Translations under genes and position numbers: made by a program | Assembly: GCA_963930775.1 (NCBI GenBank) | Contig: OZ005689.1 | Coordinates: 36,472,694-36,536,693, forward strand | Direction: 5' to 3' | DNA from: Cliona cf. orientalis | Taxonomy: Eukaryota > Porifera > Demospongiae > Clionaida > Clionaidae | DNA: 64,000 nucleotides | Notes under the pieces: model-generated | The model's input: the letters and a program-made list of their open reading frames with translations, nothing else | Database searches by the model: none | What the model was told of the DNA's origin: nothing | Shown here: positions 49,871 to 59,772 of the stretch, piece after piece | How positions within the stretch are numbered: position 1 is the first letter of the stretch | Layout: the number at the start of each line of letters is the position of its first letter

Positions 49871-50187
49871 AAAAAAATTGACATGATTGGTTGACTAGAA
49901 AATAAAACATTTGGGATAGTACATACATAAGTAGTAAATTTAATCATAAAAGTTTGCATCAATAATATTATTTTGCAATTAAAACAAATATACTGCAATC
50001 AGAGTGTAATTTGTATTTGTACAGCATATTATTATGAACGGGAAACACATGACATTGTATTACACTGGAGTGGTGAGAACAAAGGAATGGAAAGGAGCCC
50101 TCAGTATATTCGATAAAGAAACATGCGATACAAAATTAATGCAATCAAGCTATTAAAAATTACAGTGGTGTGGTAGATACACTGAAC
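49871..50187. other. non-coding interval
   Basis: No supported feature. Confidence 0.35.
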
Positions 50188-50364
50188 ATAATTACATTAG
50201 CAGCAAGTTTTAATTTGCATTTTTAAAATGCAATTCAAAATTGGATATAATTACATTAGAAACAAGTTTTAATTTGCATTTTAAAAATGCAATTTAAAAC
50301 TGAACGTAATTACATTAGCAACAAGTTTTAGATTGCATTTTTAAAATGCAATTTAAAAGTGACA
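50188..50364. repeat. three-copy repeat, about 63 bp, each with a palindrome
   Basis: The unit AATTACATTAGCAACAAGTT followed by TTAATTTGCATTTTTAAAATGCAATT occurs three times. GCATTTTTAAAATGC is self-complementary in each. Confidence 0.8.
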
Positions 50365-50617
50365 AATTGCATGAAGATTGTATATCAGCAGTAAAAGAGT
50401 AAGTGCTCAGCGTTCACTTTAAATTAAATTTTTACAGGTAGCTAGATTATATAACACAATGTCATGCATACTTTTTACACTGGCGATAGCTAAATTGGTA
50501 GAAATCATCTTTCTTCTCACTTCTATAGGTATTGAAATACCTGCAGAAACGAGAGAAGAAAATAAAATTAATTCAGTTCACATGAACACTTCCAACCATC
50601 AAAGACAATAATCTGAG

Positions 50618-50817
50618 AACAACTGCCCTGCAAGAGAGCCAGATATACAACAGAAATGACAGCCGCGGACTACCACCCCAGCATAAGCTGGTATACTCTC
50701 AATGCATACCACAGCCGAAACTGCCCTGCAAGAGAGCCAGACATACACCAGGAATAATAGCCACGGACTACCACCCCAGCATAAGCTGGTATACCCTCAA
50801 TACACACCACAGCTGAA
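50618..50817. repeat. 97 bp tandem pair, locus 1 (also 53338-53537)
   Basis: The unit starts ACTGCCCTGCAAGAGAGCC and contains CTACCACCCCAGCATAAGC. It is present twice here and twice at 53338-53537. Flanking motifs (ACTTATCTTTCACAAATCC) also recur at 50898, 52628 and 54107, so a larger repeat family spreads over 50.5-54.2 kb. Confidence 0.75.
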
Positions 50818-51239
50818 CTTATACCCCCCCCCCCTCCATGGATGGATCTAGCTAGCTAAAGCATTAGATTATGTGCGCTACCACATACAGCAAATTAACT
50901 TATCTTTCACAAATCCTTGAAGAAGCAATCCACCGAAAATCCTAACGTCGATGATGTCATCCAGCACCACGATACCTTATAAGGAAATAAGAGACAAGTC
51001 CATAACACATTGTGCAAATTTTAGTTTTAAGAGAATATTGCATCTTTGCCACCCACCATCTCTAGTGCACACACAAACTATGCGGTACCATAACTCAACA
51101 GATGGGGCACCGCTACCAATATTATTGCGATTTTTTGAGTTGACGACCATTACCTATTGTACTAGACTCGAGATTCTCTTTGTCATTTGTCTAAGACCGA
51201 AAATTTTCGTCTCGGATTTGCCTTCACCTTTTTAAAACT
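50818..51239. other. non-coding interval
   Basis: A C run at 50825-50834 and open frames without recognisable domains. Confidence 0.35.
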
Positions 51240-51700
51240 CGTCTGCATCCAGCACTTGTATTCACCAAGGACTTACTTCACCTCAGACACCTTCACCCAG
51301 AGAAACTACACTCTAGGACTTGCTTCCGTTGTGGCCTTATCACCTCAGACATCTTCACCTAGAATGTGAACACTCTAGGATTTGCTTCACTGAGGACTTG
51401 TCTTCACCCCAGACAACTTCACCCAGACTAATTACACTCAGGACTTGCTTCCGTTGTGGCCTTATCACCTCGGACATCTTCACCTAGAATGTGAACACTC
51501 TAGGACTTGCTTCACTGAGGACTTGTCTTCACCTCAGATAGCTCCGCCCAGAATGCGAACACTCAGGGGCTTGCTTCACTGAGGACCTGTTCACCACCTC
51601 ACCATGAATGACACTCTGGGATTTGCTTCACTGGGGGCTTCTTCACCACATCACCTAGAGCGACACTCCAGGGCTTGCTTCACTGAGGATTTGGCTTCAT
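51240..51700. repeat. minisatellite, about 62 bp unit in 125 bp dimers
   Basis: Units contain ACACTCTAGGACTTGCTTC. The variant TTCCGTTGTGGCCTTATCACC appears at 51324 and 51449 (125 bp apart), alternating with TTCACTGAGGACTTGTCTTC. Later units are shorter. It is non-coding on either strand. Confidence 0.75.
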
Positions 51701-52037
51701 CTTGTTCAGCTAGAGCTGCTAACCTAATGCTTTAGTCTACTCCGAATGCTCACAAGCAAAAAATGTTGCTCAATACAACTGGTAATGGTCGTCAACTCAA
51801 ATTACACATTATTACCATGTATGCACACAACAAAATCACAGAAGATGTAGGCAACACGTTTTTCCGTATGAACTCCGTAACAAGCTTATTGCACGTAACC
51901 TATGGAATTCACTGCAAATATGCTGGCCAGACATATTCACAATGATCCAAAAATAGAGAAAACAGAAGTCTTCTTCCGGAGAAGACCAGGGAAGGGTAAG
52001 GGATAGAGAAATTGTGTGCCCACATCAGATAAGCATA
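51701..52037. other. non-coding interval
   Basis: No supported feature. The AGGGAAGGGTAAGGGATAGAGA motif before 52038 is repeated after the MITE near 52205, probably through local duplication. Confidence 0.35.
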
Positions 52038-52186
52038 CCGTACTCAATCTAATACAATACATAGAAAAAAATAATTTCAATTTTTAAAATCGCTTGTTTT
52101 TAAGGTCGCCAATCGCTCAATAAGAGAATTCGTATAAGCTAATTCTTGTATTAAATTGGATCATGCGTTGTATTCGATTAATTACA
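52038..52186. mobile_element. 149 bp MITE, family of 14276-14449
   Basis: Ends CCGTACTCAATCTAATACAA and …TTGTATTCGATTAATTACAG are inverted and TA-flanked. Confidence 0.72.
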
Positions 52187-52219
52187 GTATTTGAAATATG
52201 AGGGTAGGGAGGGATAGAG

Positions 52220-52540
52220 ATTGTGTGCCCACATCAGATAAGGCCACACAAATAATTTTTTTGAACTACTATGAAATAGTCAGTCAGTCCGATGAATGAT
52301 AATTAATTAATTAAACCAATTACAAGTGTCAGTATTTCTATGTAAACTTGTAGTATTCCAGTTGTCAAGGGGGTTGTGCTAGTAGATTAAAAATACATTT
52401 TTAAGACAGTCCCATTAAAAGCCTGAGTCCATACATATGCCTGTATATTATAGTAACCTAGGCTATTGGATGCTTTACAGTCAGTGTGGTTAGTTCAAAT
52501 AAACATTTAATTCTGAGTGGCCTAAGCATATTTGAAATAA
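52220..52540 (+). other. segment paralogous to the NLR gene 1 intron (6840-7400)
   Basis: It shares, in order, GGCCACACA…AAATA, ACAAGTGTCAGTATTTCTATG, TAGTATTCCAGTTGTC and GGCTATTGGATGCTTTACAG with 6840-7400, lacking the MITE and the NACHT fragment found there. It implies that the NLR gene 2 unit begins at least here, with its intron enlarged to over 7 kb. A Death-domain exon was not found in it. Confidence 0.65.
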
Positions 52541-54976
52541 TTATGGTGAGCCTGGCACAGATTTAGGGATAGCTAAAGTTAAACCCATTACAAAAGCGTG
52601 CTTCCACATACTACAACAAAGAGTTGTTTGACTTATCTTTCGAAAATCCATAACAATACAGGCCAATGATATCACCGCCCCATTCTCCAGCCGGCAACAA
52701 TCAGAACTATCAGAAAAAAAATAGAGTTAAAAAAATCTTAGAAAAAAGTGGATCATTTCACTTTCCTTTTGAGGGGGGGGGGGGGGGGGGGGGAGGGGGC
52801 ATCTGTGCTTACATCTGATATTGGTAGATTAAGGCAACATAAAAAACACACCACACAAGAAAAATCAATCAAAGCACTTTCCTGGAGCCGAGGGGGGTTC
52901 AATAGAGTCCACTTTTTTTTCGATTATGCAGGCATCAAATATCTGTAGAAATGAGAGAGAGAGAGAGTAAATTCACATCATAATAATATTATGTACATTT
53001 ATTAAAAGCACACATAAATTGAAGATGATTATTATATTATATTAAAATTAATTCATTAAAAGCACACAGAAATTAAACATTATTATGTGCATTATTAAAA
53101 GCACACGCAAATTAAACATTATTAAACTACAAGTTGCTATTTATACACTCTAATGATTTCAACCCGTCACAGGCGTCTGTCCACAGAGCGAACCCCACAG
53201 ATAACAGACATCGCCCCGAAGGACTCCGGAGCACACTAAACGCATGAACCGTGTGCCTCAGGCTTGAAAAACATTGGAGATCATAGCAACGTCTATGATA
53301 CCAGGCCCACCGCCCCTTATGGTAAAGAAAAATTGTAAGAACAACTGCCCTGCAAGAGAGCTGGACATACACCAAAGTAAATAGCCACGGACTGCCACCC
53401 CAGCATAAGCCGGTATACCCTCAATGCATACCACAGCCGAAACTGCCCTGCAAGAGAGCCAGACATACACCAGGAATAATAGCCGCGGACTACCACCCCA
53501 GCATAAGCTGGTATACCCTCAATACATACCACAGCTGAACTCAACGAAACTACGCGAGCCATCAATTCCCCTCTCTTGCTCGAGCCATGCATACCTAAAG
53601 ACATGTACATATATTCTGTGACAATGAGCCAATTATCCCCGAAGGAAGCTCATTTGTCACTACTACACAGATCAACTGGTGTGCCTTCAACAAGCAGTGC
53701 CAATCCATTGACAGGCCGTGGGGCAACTAAAGTGTCCAACACCCAAGAAGTCTATAGCCAAGATCACCACCAACATCCTACGGCCCCACATACCGTTAAT
53801 GCAGGGGCAGTGATCCCAACCGAGGCTGGATGAGTGGAGGACAAATCAGTTGGCCACGGCTAGTCCGTGGATGATAGACGCTTGTCAAGGACACACCAGT
53901 CGCTCAGCGCCCCAAGAAAGAGGAAGGAATGGCAAATTTTTTTAACTTTACTTGGGGTCCTTTAGACTCGCCAGAAAATATTATGGTGAGCCCAGCACGG
54001 ATTTAGCTATCTACGGTAAGCATTACTCTCAATACATACATTTTGCAACAAACAGGACGCGAAAATAGCCTATCAAATTCAAATAATAATTTGTACAAGT
54101 TACTTATCTTTCACAAGTCCGCGAAGATCCGAGCCGATGAGATTCTCCTAGCGCGCGATGGCTATCCGCGCGCGCTGACCCATTGCCGCAGGTATCCATC
54201 GACATAAAACAGCTCCCTCTTTTAGATCGATTTTTAGCCTTGCTCTTGACAGTTCACGTGGAGGTCCCAGCTGGCAGTGATCTGATTGGTCCACGGATGG
54301 AGTTCAAAACGCACAATCATGTTCATGTACTAGTGCGCATGCGTGATTCTTGCCGAAAATTGTGATAATTATAGCAGATGAGTGCAAGTATCTCCATGAT
54401 CTTGTTATACAATAATAATAATAATAATTATTATTATTAAGTTTAATGACAGTCGAGGCCAGGAGGCCCAATAGTCAGCATGGTATAAGCATTACAAAAA
54501 GAGTTAATGGCAGTTAATGAGAGTTAGTGAGAGTCTAGATCTGCTCTTTTCTCAAAAGCTACTGAAATAAATTTGCTGAGCAAGTAGATTAAGTGTTTAT
54601 CGTTACTACGTGACATAAATCTCCACTTATCAATATCTGTGAGGTAGGGGAAACTTATGTTATTTGTTTACTGTAATCAAAGAATTTTTGCCTTTCATGC
54701 GTGTATAGACTGCAACTGAACAAAAATGGACTTCATCTTCCATAATAATAAATAATATATAGATTACGATAATCATAGTACATAATAGTTTTATTTAGTT
54801 GAGAATTGAGTCAGTATTAATTTTACAATCTTGCAGGAGTAAATCTTGGATGGATGTGCCTCTCCTTCAAGTCTCTGAAAATGCCCTGCATCATAAATAA
54901 CACATCCATACAATAATATCATATTATTATAATATACTATAAATAACAATATGTTTGGATACATCCCAACAATAGG
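52541..54976. other. repeat-rich non-coding interval
   Basis: Holds a G run (52775-52798), a decayed unit of the 117 bp array near 52845, AAAGCACACAxAAATTAAACA repeats (53005-53120) and the 97 bp pair at 53338-53537. The open frame at 53576-53833 (KEAHLSLLHRSTGVPSTSSA…) has no recognised domain. Confidence 0.4.
53338..53537. repeat. 97 bp tandem pair, locus 2
   Basis: Two units as at 50618-50817, same orientation. Confidence 0.75.
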
Positions 54977-55218
54977 CAAGGTTTCATCCAGTGGAGGGGG
55001 GAGCTTCCCCTCCAAAACTCCCTAGCTCCCCCCAAACCTAATTACAATAAGTTACCAAATCAAACCACTAGCATTAAATTTTGTTTTAATAATCCGGAGG
55101 ATCTTTAAATAAATTTTCTTAAAGATACGTCCCAAGGAACTTGGCGTGCTGAATAAGCCTATATACTCATTTATCGTGCTTCCACTCCAAATTTTTGTTG
55201 CTAAATAAAATCCTGATA
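54977..55218. mobile_element. MITE, family of 32553-32855
   Basis: It starts AGGTTTCATCCAGTGGAGGG and shares ACGTCCCAAGGAACTTGGC. The right end is decayed (AAATAAAATCCTGA). Confidence 0.65.
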
Positions 55219-55723
55219 GGGGTATATAGTGACGTGTGTGGGGGGGGGGGGGGGGGGGGGGGGGCTGTACGTATACATTGAGCGTACCTCAGCACTGGAA
55301 GACCAAGTTTATAGAGTTGGTAGCGATGTTGTAGCCAACGTTCTTCTTCCCCCTTGCCTCTATGATGGTTGCAGCTTTAATTCTTTGAGCCAGTCTGTCT
55401 GGTCTGGATGTGGTACTGACGAGGACCAGCACACGAAACAGACTCAGCTCTGATAAATGAACAACCTATAGAGGTGTACATTAGAGCAATAATTATCATC
55501 GCTGGTACCAAAATTAATGCTGGGTAAAGAAATGATGACGCTGCAAAATCCTATAGTACTAATACAATATTTGTTGGTAGTTGACTTCTATTCATCATTG
55601 GCCTAGTTTATGATGACCCAACCCCTTCCCATAGTCGGTAAATTGCCTATAAAAACTTTGGTTGCTAGGCAACTACCAACAATTCTAAATTGTGTACACA
55701 TGTATATACACTTAGTATACTAT
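55219..55723. other. non-coding interval with long G run
   Basis: G run at about 55240-55264. An open frame at 55229-55453 crosses it and is not credible as a gene. Confidence 0.4.
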
Positions 55724-55851
55724 GTTTGCTGACTTGGCACTTTTGCAATTCCATATTAGGTAGCTCAAAGGTTGTGTGGTGCTGTACTGAAACAGCTGAC
55801 TGGTCTTTGTGTTGCCTTATATGGAATTACAAAAATGCAAAGTCAGCAAAC
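55724..55851. mobile_element. palindromic 128 bp MITE; empty site of the 2.7 kb transposon
   Basis: The arms GTTTGCTGACTTGGCACTTT and …AAATGCAAAGTCAGCAAAC are inverted. The centre reads GGTGCTGTACTGAAACAGC. The single TA at 55785-55786 corresponds to the two TA copies that flank 15038-17747. Confidence 0.88.
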
Positions 55852-57469
55852 TCATTACTCATGTGTGCATACATGACCAGTGTATACCTATAATACTAGT
55901 GACATGCAGGGCCTGTTTGGGGCGAGCCTGAGCTGAGCCTCTGAAAGTCTCTGTCAGTAGCTGCTACTCGAAAACTTTAATAAAACCATAGCACGATAAA
56001 TCTTGAAGACTACTGGTATAGATCCAAGCAAACAATGATAGACAGTCTCATAGTGCCGTGTAGGCCTGTAGGTCTACAGCTGCATGATAGTCCCCTTCCA
56101 TCCTTCAGTACCGACAGTCAATATAAAGTTTTACCAGAGTCATCAGTGAGAAGTACGTCTAGTCTATCTTTATCGTATTCTTAGCTGGTCAGCACAGCTG
56201 GCACCACGTGGCTGCAGGACTGTACATATCTGTTTACACAGTGACATGGTGTTAAGTGGTTGATAAGCATACCAGGGCTGATAACGTGACGTCATTCAGA
56301 CGTTTCGCGTTTACACGGGCCCTGCAGTAGTTCAACACTCTTATGGCTAATCTACTCTTGGCATTATGCATTGAATAGGCACTGTCGACAAAAAGGTACT
56401 ATTTGTGACACCCATGGACCGTGTCCATCGATTTGATGCACAATGAAGCCAGTTTTTCGCCCATTTCGATTGATTAATTGTGTTTATGTGTCGCTTAGAT
56501 GCCTACATCGTGAGATATGGCGATTTTTGTGCTCACGAGACACCACTGACTACTTTACCCCCTTGCGCATGCGCGCGGGGTAATTAAATTTCATTCTATA
56601 TTATTTAAATGGCAGCCTCAGCTCCTTTTCAATTGGACAAGTCCAGAGGAGGTTCGACATGCAGGATCAAAAGGTCAGCAATAACCCCCGTTAATGGTAT
56701 TTTGACCATGAATTTAATATTAAATTTAGCCTCTGTCTTGATTTATCGTGGTGACAGGTGTTGCTTTTTCCAAGGATACAGGGCTCGAACTAGTATAATA
56801 GATACGAGGAAAAACATGATAGAGACACTTTTGTAGCAAGATAGCTGGGGTACATGCAGTGGTGAAATCAGTACTCCCATACAAGCAAATAGGAGCACGT
56901 GATTCGCCAATTGTGACCTTTGACCCAGTCAAATCTTCTCTGGGACAAATCTATAATGGCCGGTATTGATGAGCTGCATATGCAAAAATTAATTAATGAT
57001 ATTCAGTCACACCGAATCGAATATAATGCGATCTATGGGAGAAGCGTCGATTCCCACCAACGGGTGTGACAGGAGCCTGGTCGGAACTTCCTGAAAGGGT
57101 TCTGAATATCATTTGCATCTCATTATAATTCATTCACACATTAATATGCAATCCTCCTATTATCAGGAATAGTCCAATTGTACATCACTAACTGGTTACC
57201 TTACCTCACGTACTTATTTCATCCGTGATACAGAAGCACGTCCATCATGTTGAGCTGGGGCTGTGGGTCCTTGCTGTGATCGGATCAACTGTAAAGGACG
57301 GCACCCACCCTCTGCGATTGTGAATCACTCCTATGGACGACCAGGTGTCCTCCACAAGTCATTCGCTATAAAGCGTTTATAACACAAGCGAGTTGTTCTG
57401 ATTATGGGCGTGGCTATATTGACGACCTTTTACCACATGCATCATTATCATGTACCGCTACACAGAGAA
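55852..57469. other. 1.6 kb non-coding interval
   Basis: Contains a solo GGGGCGAGCC end (55919) and CCCCCTTGCGCATGCGCGCG near 56560. A possible short ATG exon at 56959-57060 (MAGIDELHMQKLINDIQSHR…) lacks support from neighbours. Confidence 0.4.
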
Positions 57470-57655
57470 AACAAGTGTGCTATTTCAACACACAAAAATG
57501 TGCTAAACCAATGTCTCCAGTTTCAGCACGTTGCACATGTGCTAAATTGGAAGGTGTGCTGAATGAGCACATGTGCTATTCTAGAAGTGTGCTAAACTAA
57601 CACATGTGCTTATCAAAATGTGTGCTAACATAGCACAATGAAGTGTGTTGATGCT
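57470..57655. repeat. GTGCTAA-motif repeat cluster
   Basis: GTGCTA or its complement recurs about ten times with CACATGTGCTA inverted pairs, giving many alternative small hairpins. Confidence 0.6.
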
Positions 57656-57704
57656 ACTTGACAGCGGAGCAAAACTCAGATATTCAACATATAATACAAG
57701 TATG

Positions 57705-58231
57705 TTTAATGTCACAATCATGGGATAATGTGGCTAGTATGCATGATCATCTATTAACAGTACAGGCTCACAAAATATAGAGACATAGTTCATGCACAAA
57801 CAGTATCCTGCCTGGGCAAGATTGTCCATCAGCACCGTGCGCATGCGCAGATGGAAGCGGTTGCAGAGGCCACACCCCTTGGCAAAGCAAGCAAGTGTGC
57901 TAATATGGCTCTGCTCGAACGTTGCTACCGGACTACTGACAGGTATGAACAGACCTCGCCTCTCGCTTCGCTCGAGGCTCGGTGGCTAGCGCCAGCGCCT
58001 GCTTAGCAGGCCTTTCGAAACGCGCGGCGCTTTCGCGCCGATCGTTCGATCGACAATGCGTCTCTAGCTAGCTGTAGCTATGGCCCGAGGCGTTCTTCTT
58101 TGTGCACACGTTACTTTTTTGTGCACACGGCCCTACAGTTCTGACCAATCCTGAGCCTTGTAGTGCGGCTCGTTCATAGCAACCGGGCGCATCCAAGACG
58201 CGTATCCATGCCCTCATGTAATGACACGGAC
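57705..58231 (-). repeat. dispersed repeat copy B (partner 20524-21745)
   Basis: Reverse complement of copy A without the 688 bp insertion. It has internal differences such as a duplicated GTGCACA block near 58102-58130. Confidence 0.75.
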
Positions 58232-58355
58232 TATATAAGAAAAATGATCGTCTGAAAAATATTTTTCGTTGTATATAGTATAATTATTAGTACCAAAAAG
58301 CATTAGGAATAGTAAAACAGATGGATAAACATAAAAGATGCTTAAAAATGCTATA

Positions 58356-58702
58356 CCATAGAATCCCACGATTACGCCCCCCCCTCGTGCATAAGCCCCC
58401 CTCCATTTTTAGCTCAAGTTCCTGCATAGGTACTTTTGTCTCGCGTATAAGCCCCCCCTCTCCCTGACTGTAAAATGGAGCCCATAAATCAACAAAAACA
58501 GTAGCTACAACTAGCAAACTAGCTATTTGTGTCATATGCCTTACTTTGTCGTTTTTCTCGAGTTTTGCTCACCAAACGTGGCATTCGACGGTCGGTAATG
58601 GTTGTCACACGGAAATGTAAGAATCCCGCGTATAAGCCCCCTCCCCACTTTCGCCCAATCCTAGCATGCACAAAGGGGGGGCGTAATCGCGGGATTCTAT
58701 GG
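58356..58702. mobile_element. 347 bp MITE with 29 bp ends
   Basis: Ends CCATAGAATCCCACGATTAC and the reverse complement GCGTAATCGCGGGATTCTATGG are flanked by TA (58354-58355, 58703-58704). The interior is rich in CCCCCC/GGGGGG. Confidence 0.82.
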
Positions 58703-58704
58703 TA

Positions 58705-59772
58705 CTACTACTTACACGATCAGAAGACCTAAGCCATAGTCTAGTAATAGAAATAAAATTGTGTGCATGCACATGCACACATACCTCTCTGTAGTTATAC
58801 TTCCTAGCAGCTGGGTTTTTGTCTCCTTAGCCGCTTTTTATTATACTGAATGCATCTGATTGGCTCCTTTCTTATATGCATGTGAAATGCAAGTCCATGA
58901 TATTCCCGACAAGGGAGCTTATGATTTATTAATTTTCATGGGTATTTCATGGACTGATAAGACTACCTACATTGTACATGTACTATAACTATGCTAAATT
59001 GGCAATCGGTAACACGGCACTTGTCCGCTGTAGAGAGGTTGTCCGCTTCTCGGAGGGTCCATTATCAGAGGCTCAACTGTACACACTTATTTAAGTGTAT
59101 TTCATAAGTGTGAGAAAGGGGTGGATCAACAAGAGACCCATACATATATCAATCCATAATATTCCAATATTATTATGGTACCATCTACCTTCTTTGATCT
59201 ATATGATGATAATTTGGATTTTGGCTCACAAGGTAGATCACACGACAAGGTCAAAGGTTAGAGTTTACATGAGCACTATAAGCATAATGATCAGGACTGG
59301 GCTTGAGCCAACAATACCAGTCCAACAGCAACACTGAGTTCTCTTAAAATTACTTTCGATTGATAGATAAGCTTTATTAGTAAAGATTTACAGCCACCAT
59401 GCACTTTGTTCACTGTGGTGTGTTTGAAAAACTGATTATTAGAAGCTAAGTGCACATGACATGTTTACTGCATTGCCCACACATGGTATATGTTGTTTTA
59501 CACATGTACATGTGCATGACATTGTACATTATAGGTCATGCATGCAATTTGCATACCAAGCTCCCACTCTTTTCTCGTGTATTGTAAAATTAATATTGGG
59601 GAGTCGCGACTATATTTGGCTAATCAAAGTTTATGGATGAACATAGAATGGACAGGCTTTTTATAATAGTCTACTAAGTAATCTATTAAATACAGATTAT
59701 CTTCCTAAGATTTTATGGATTGGCATCTCATACATTGCTTACAATTTCTTTTATGCTTTATTTCCGATCCAG
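58705..59772. other. non-coding interval upstream of NLR gene 2 NACHT exon
   Basis: No Death-domain exon was found. The acceptor TTTATTTCCGATCCAG ends at 59772. Confidence 0.4.

Noticed and set aside
48860..51700. CRISPR-like array reading of the tandem repeats
   Set aside because: Units are head-to-tail without unique spacers, lengths are far above CRISPR repeats, and the genome is eukaryotic.
53258..53610. Minus-strand open frames over the 97 bp tandem pair
   Set aside because: The frames are generated by the repeat unit, repeated in several frames, with no start context or domain.
59715..59772. ATG at 59715 as the start of NLR gene 2
   Set aside because: It lies within the polypyrimidine tract before a clear acceptor, and the paralogue shows that coding begins after the AG.
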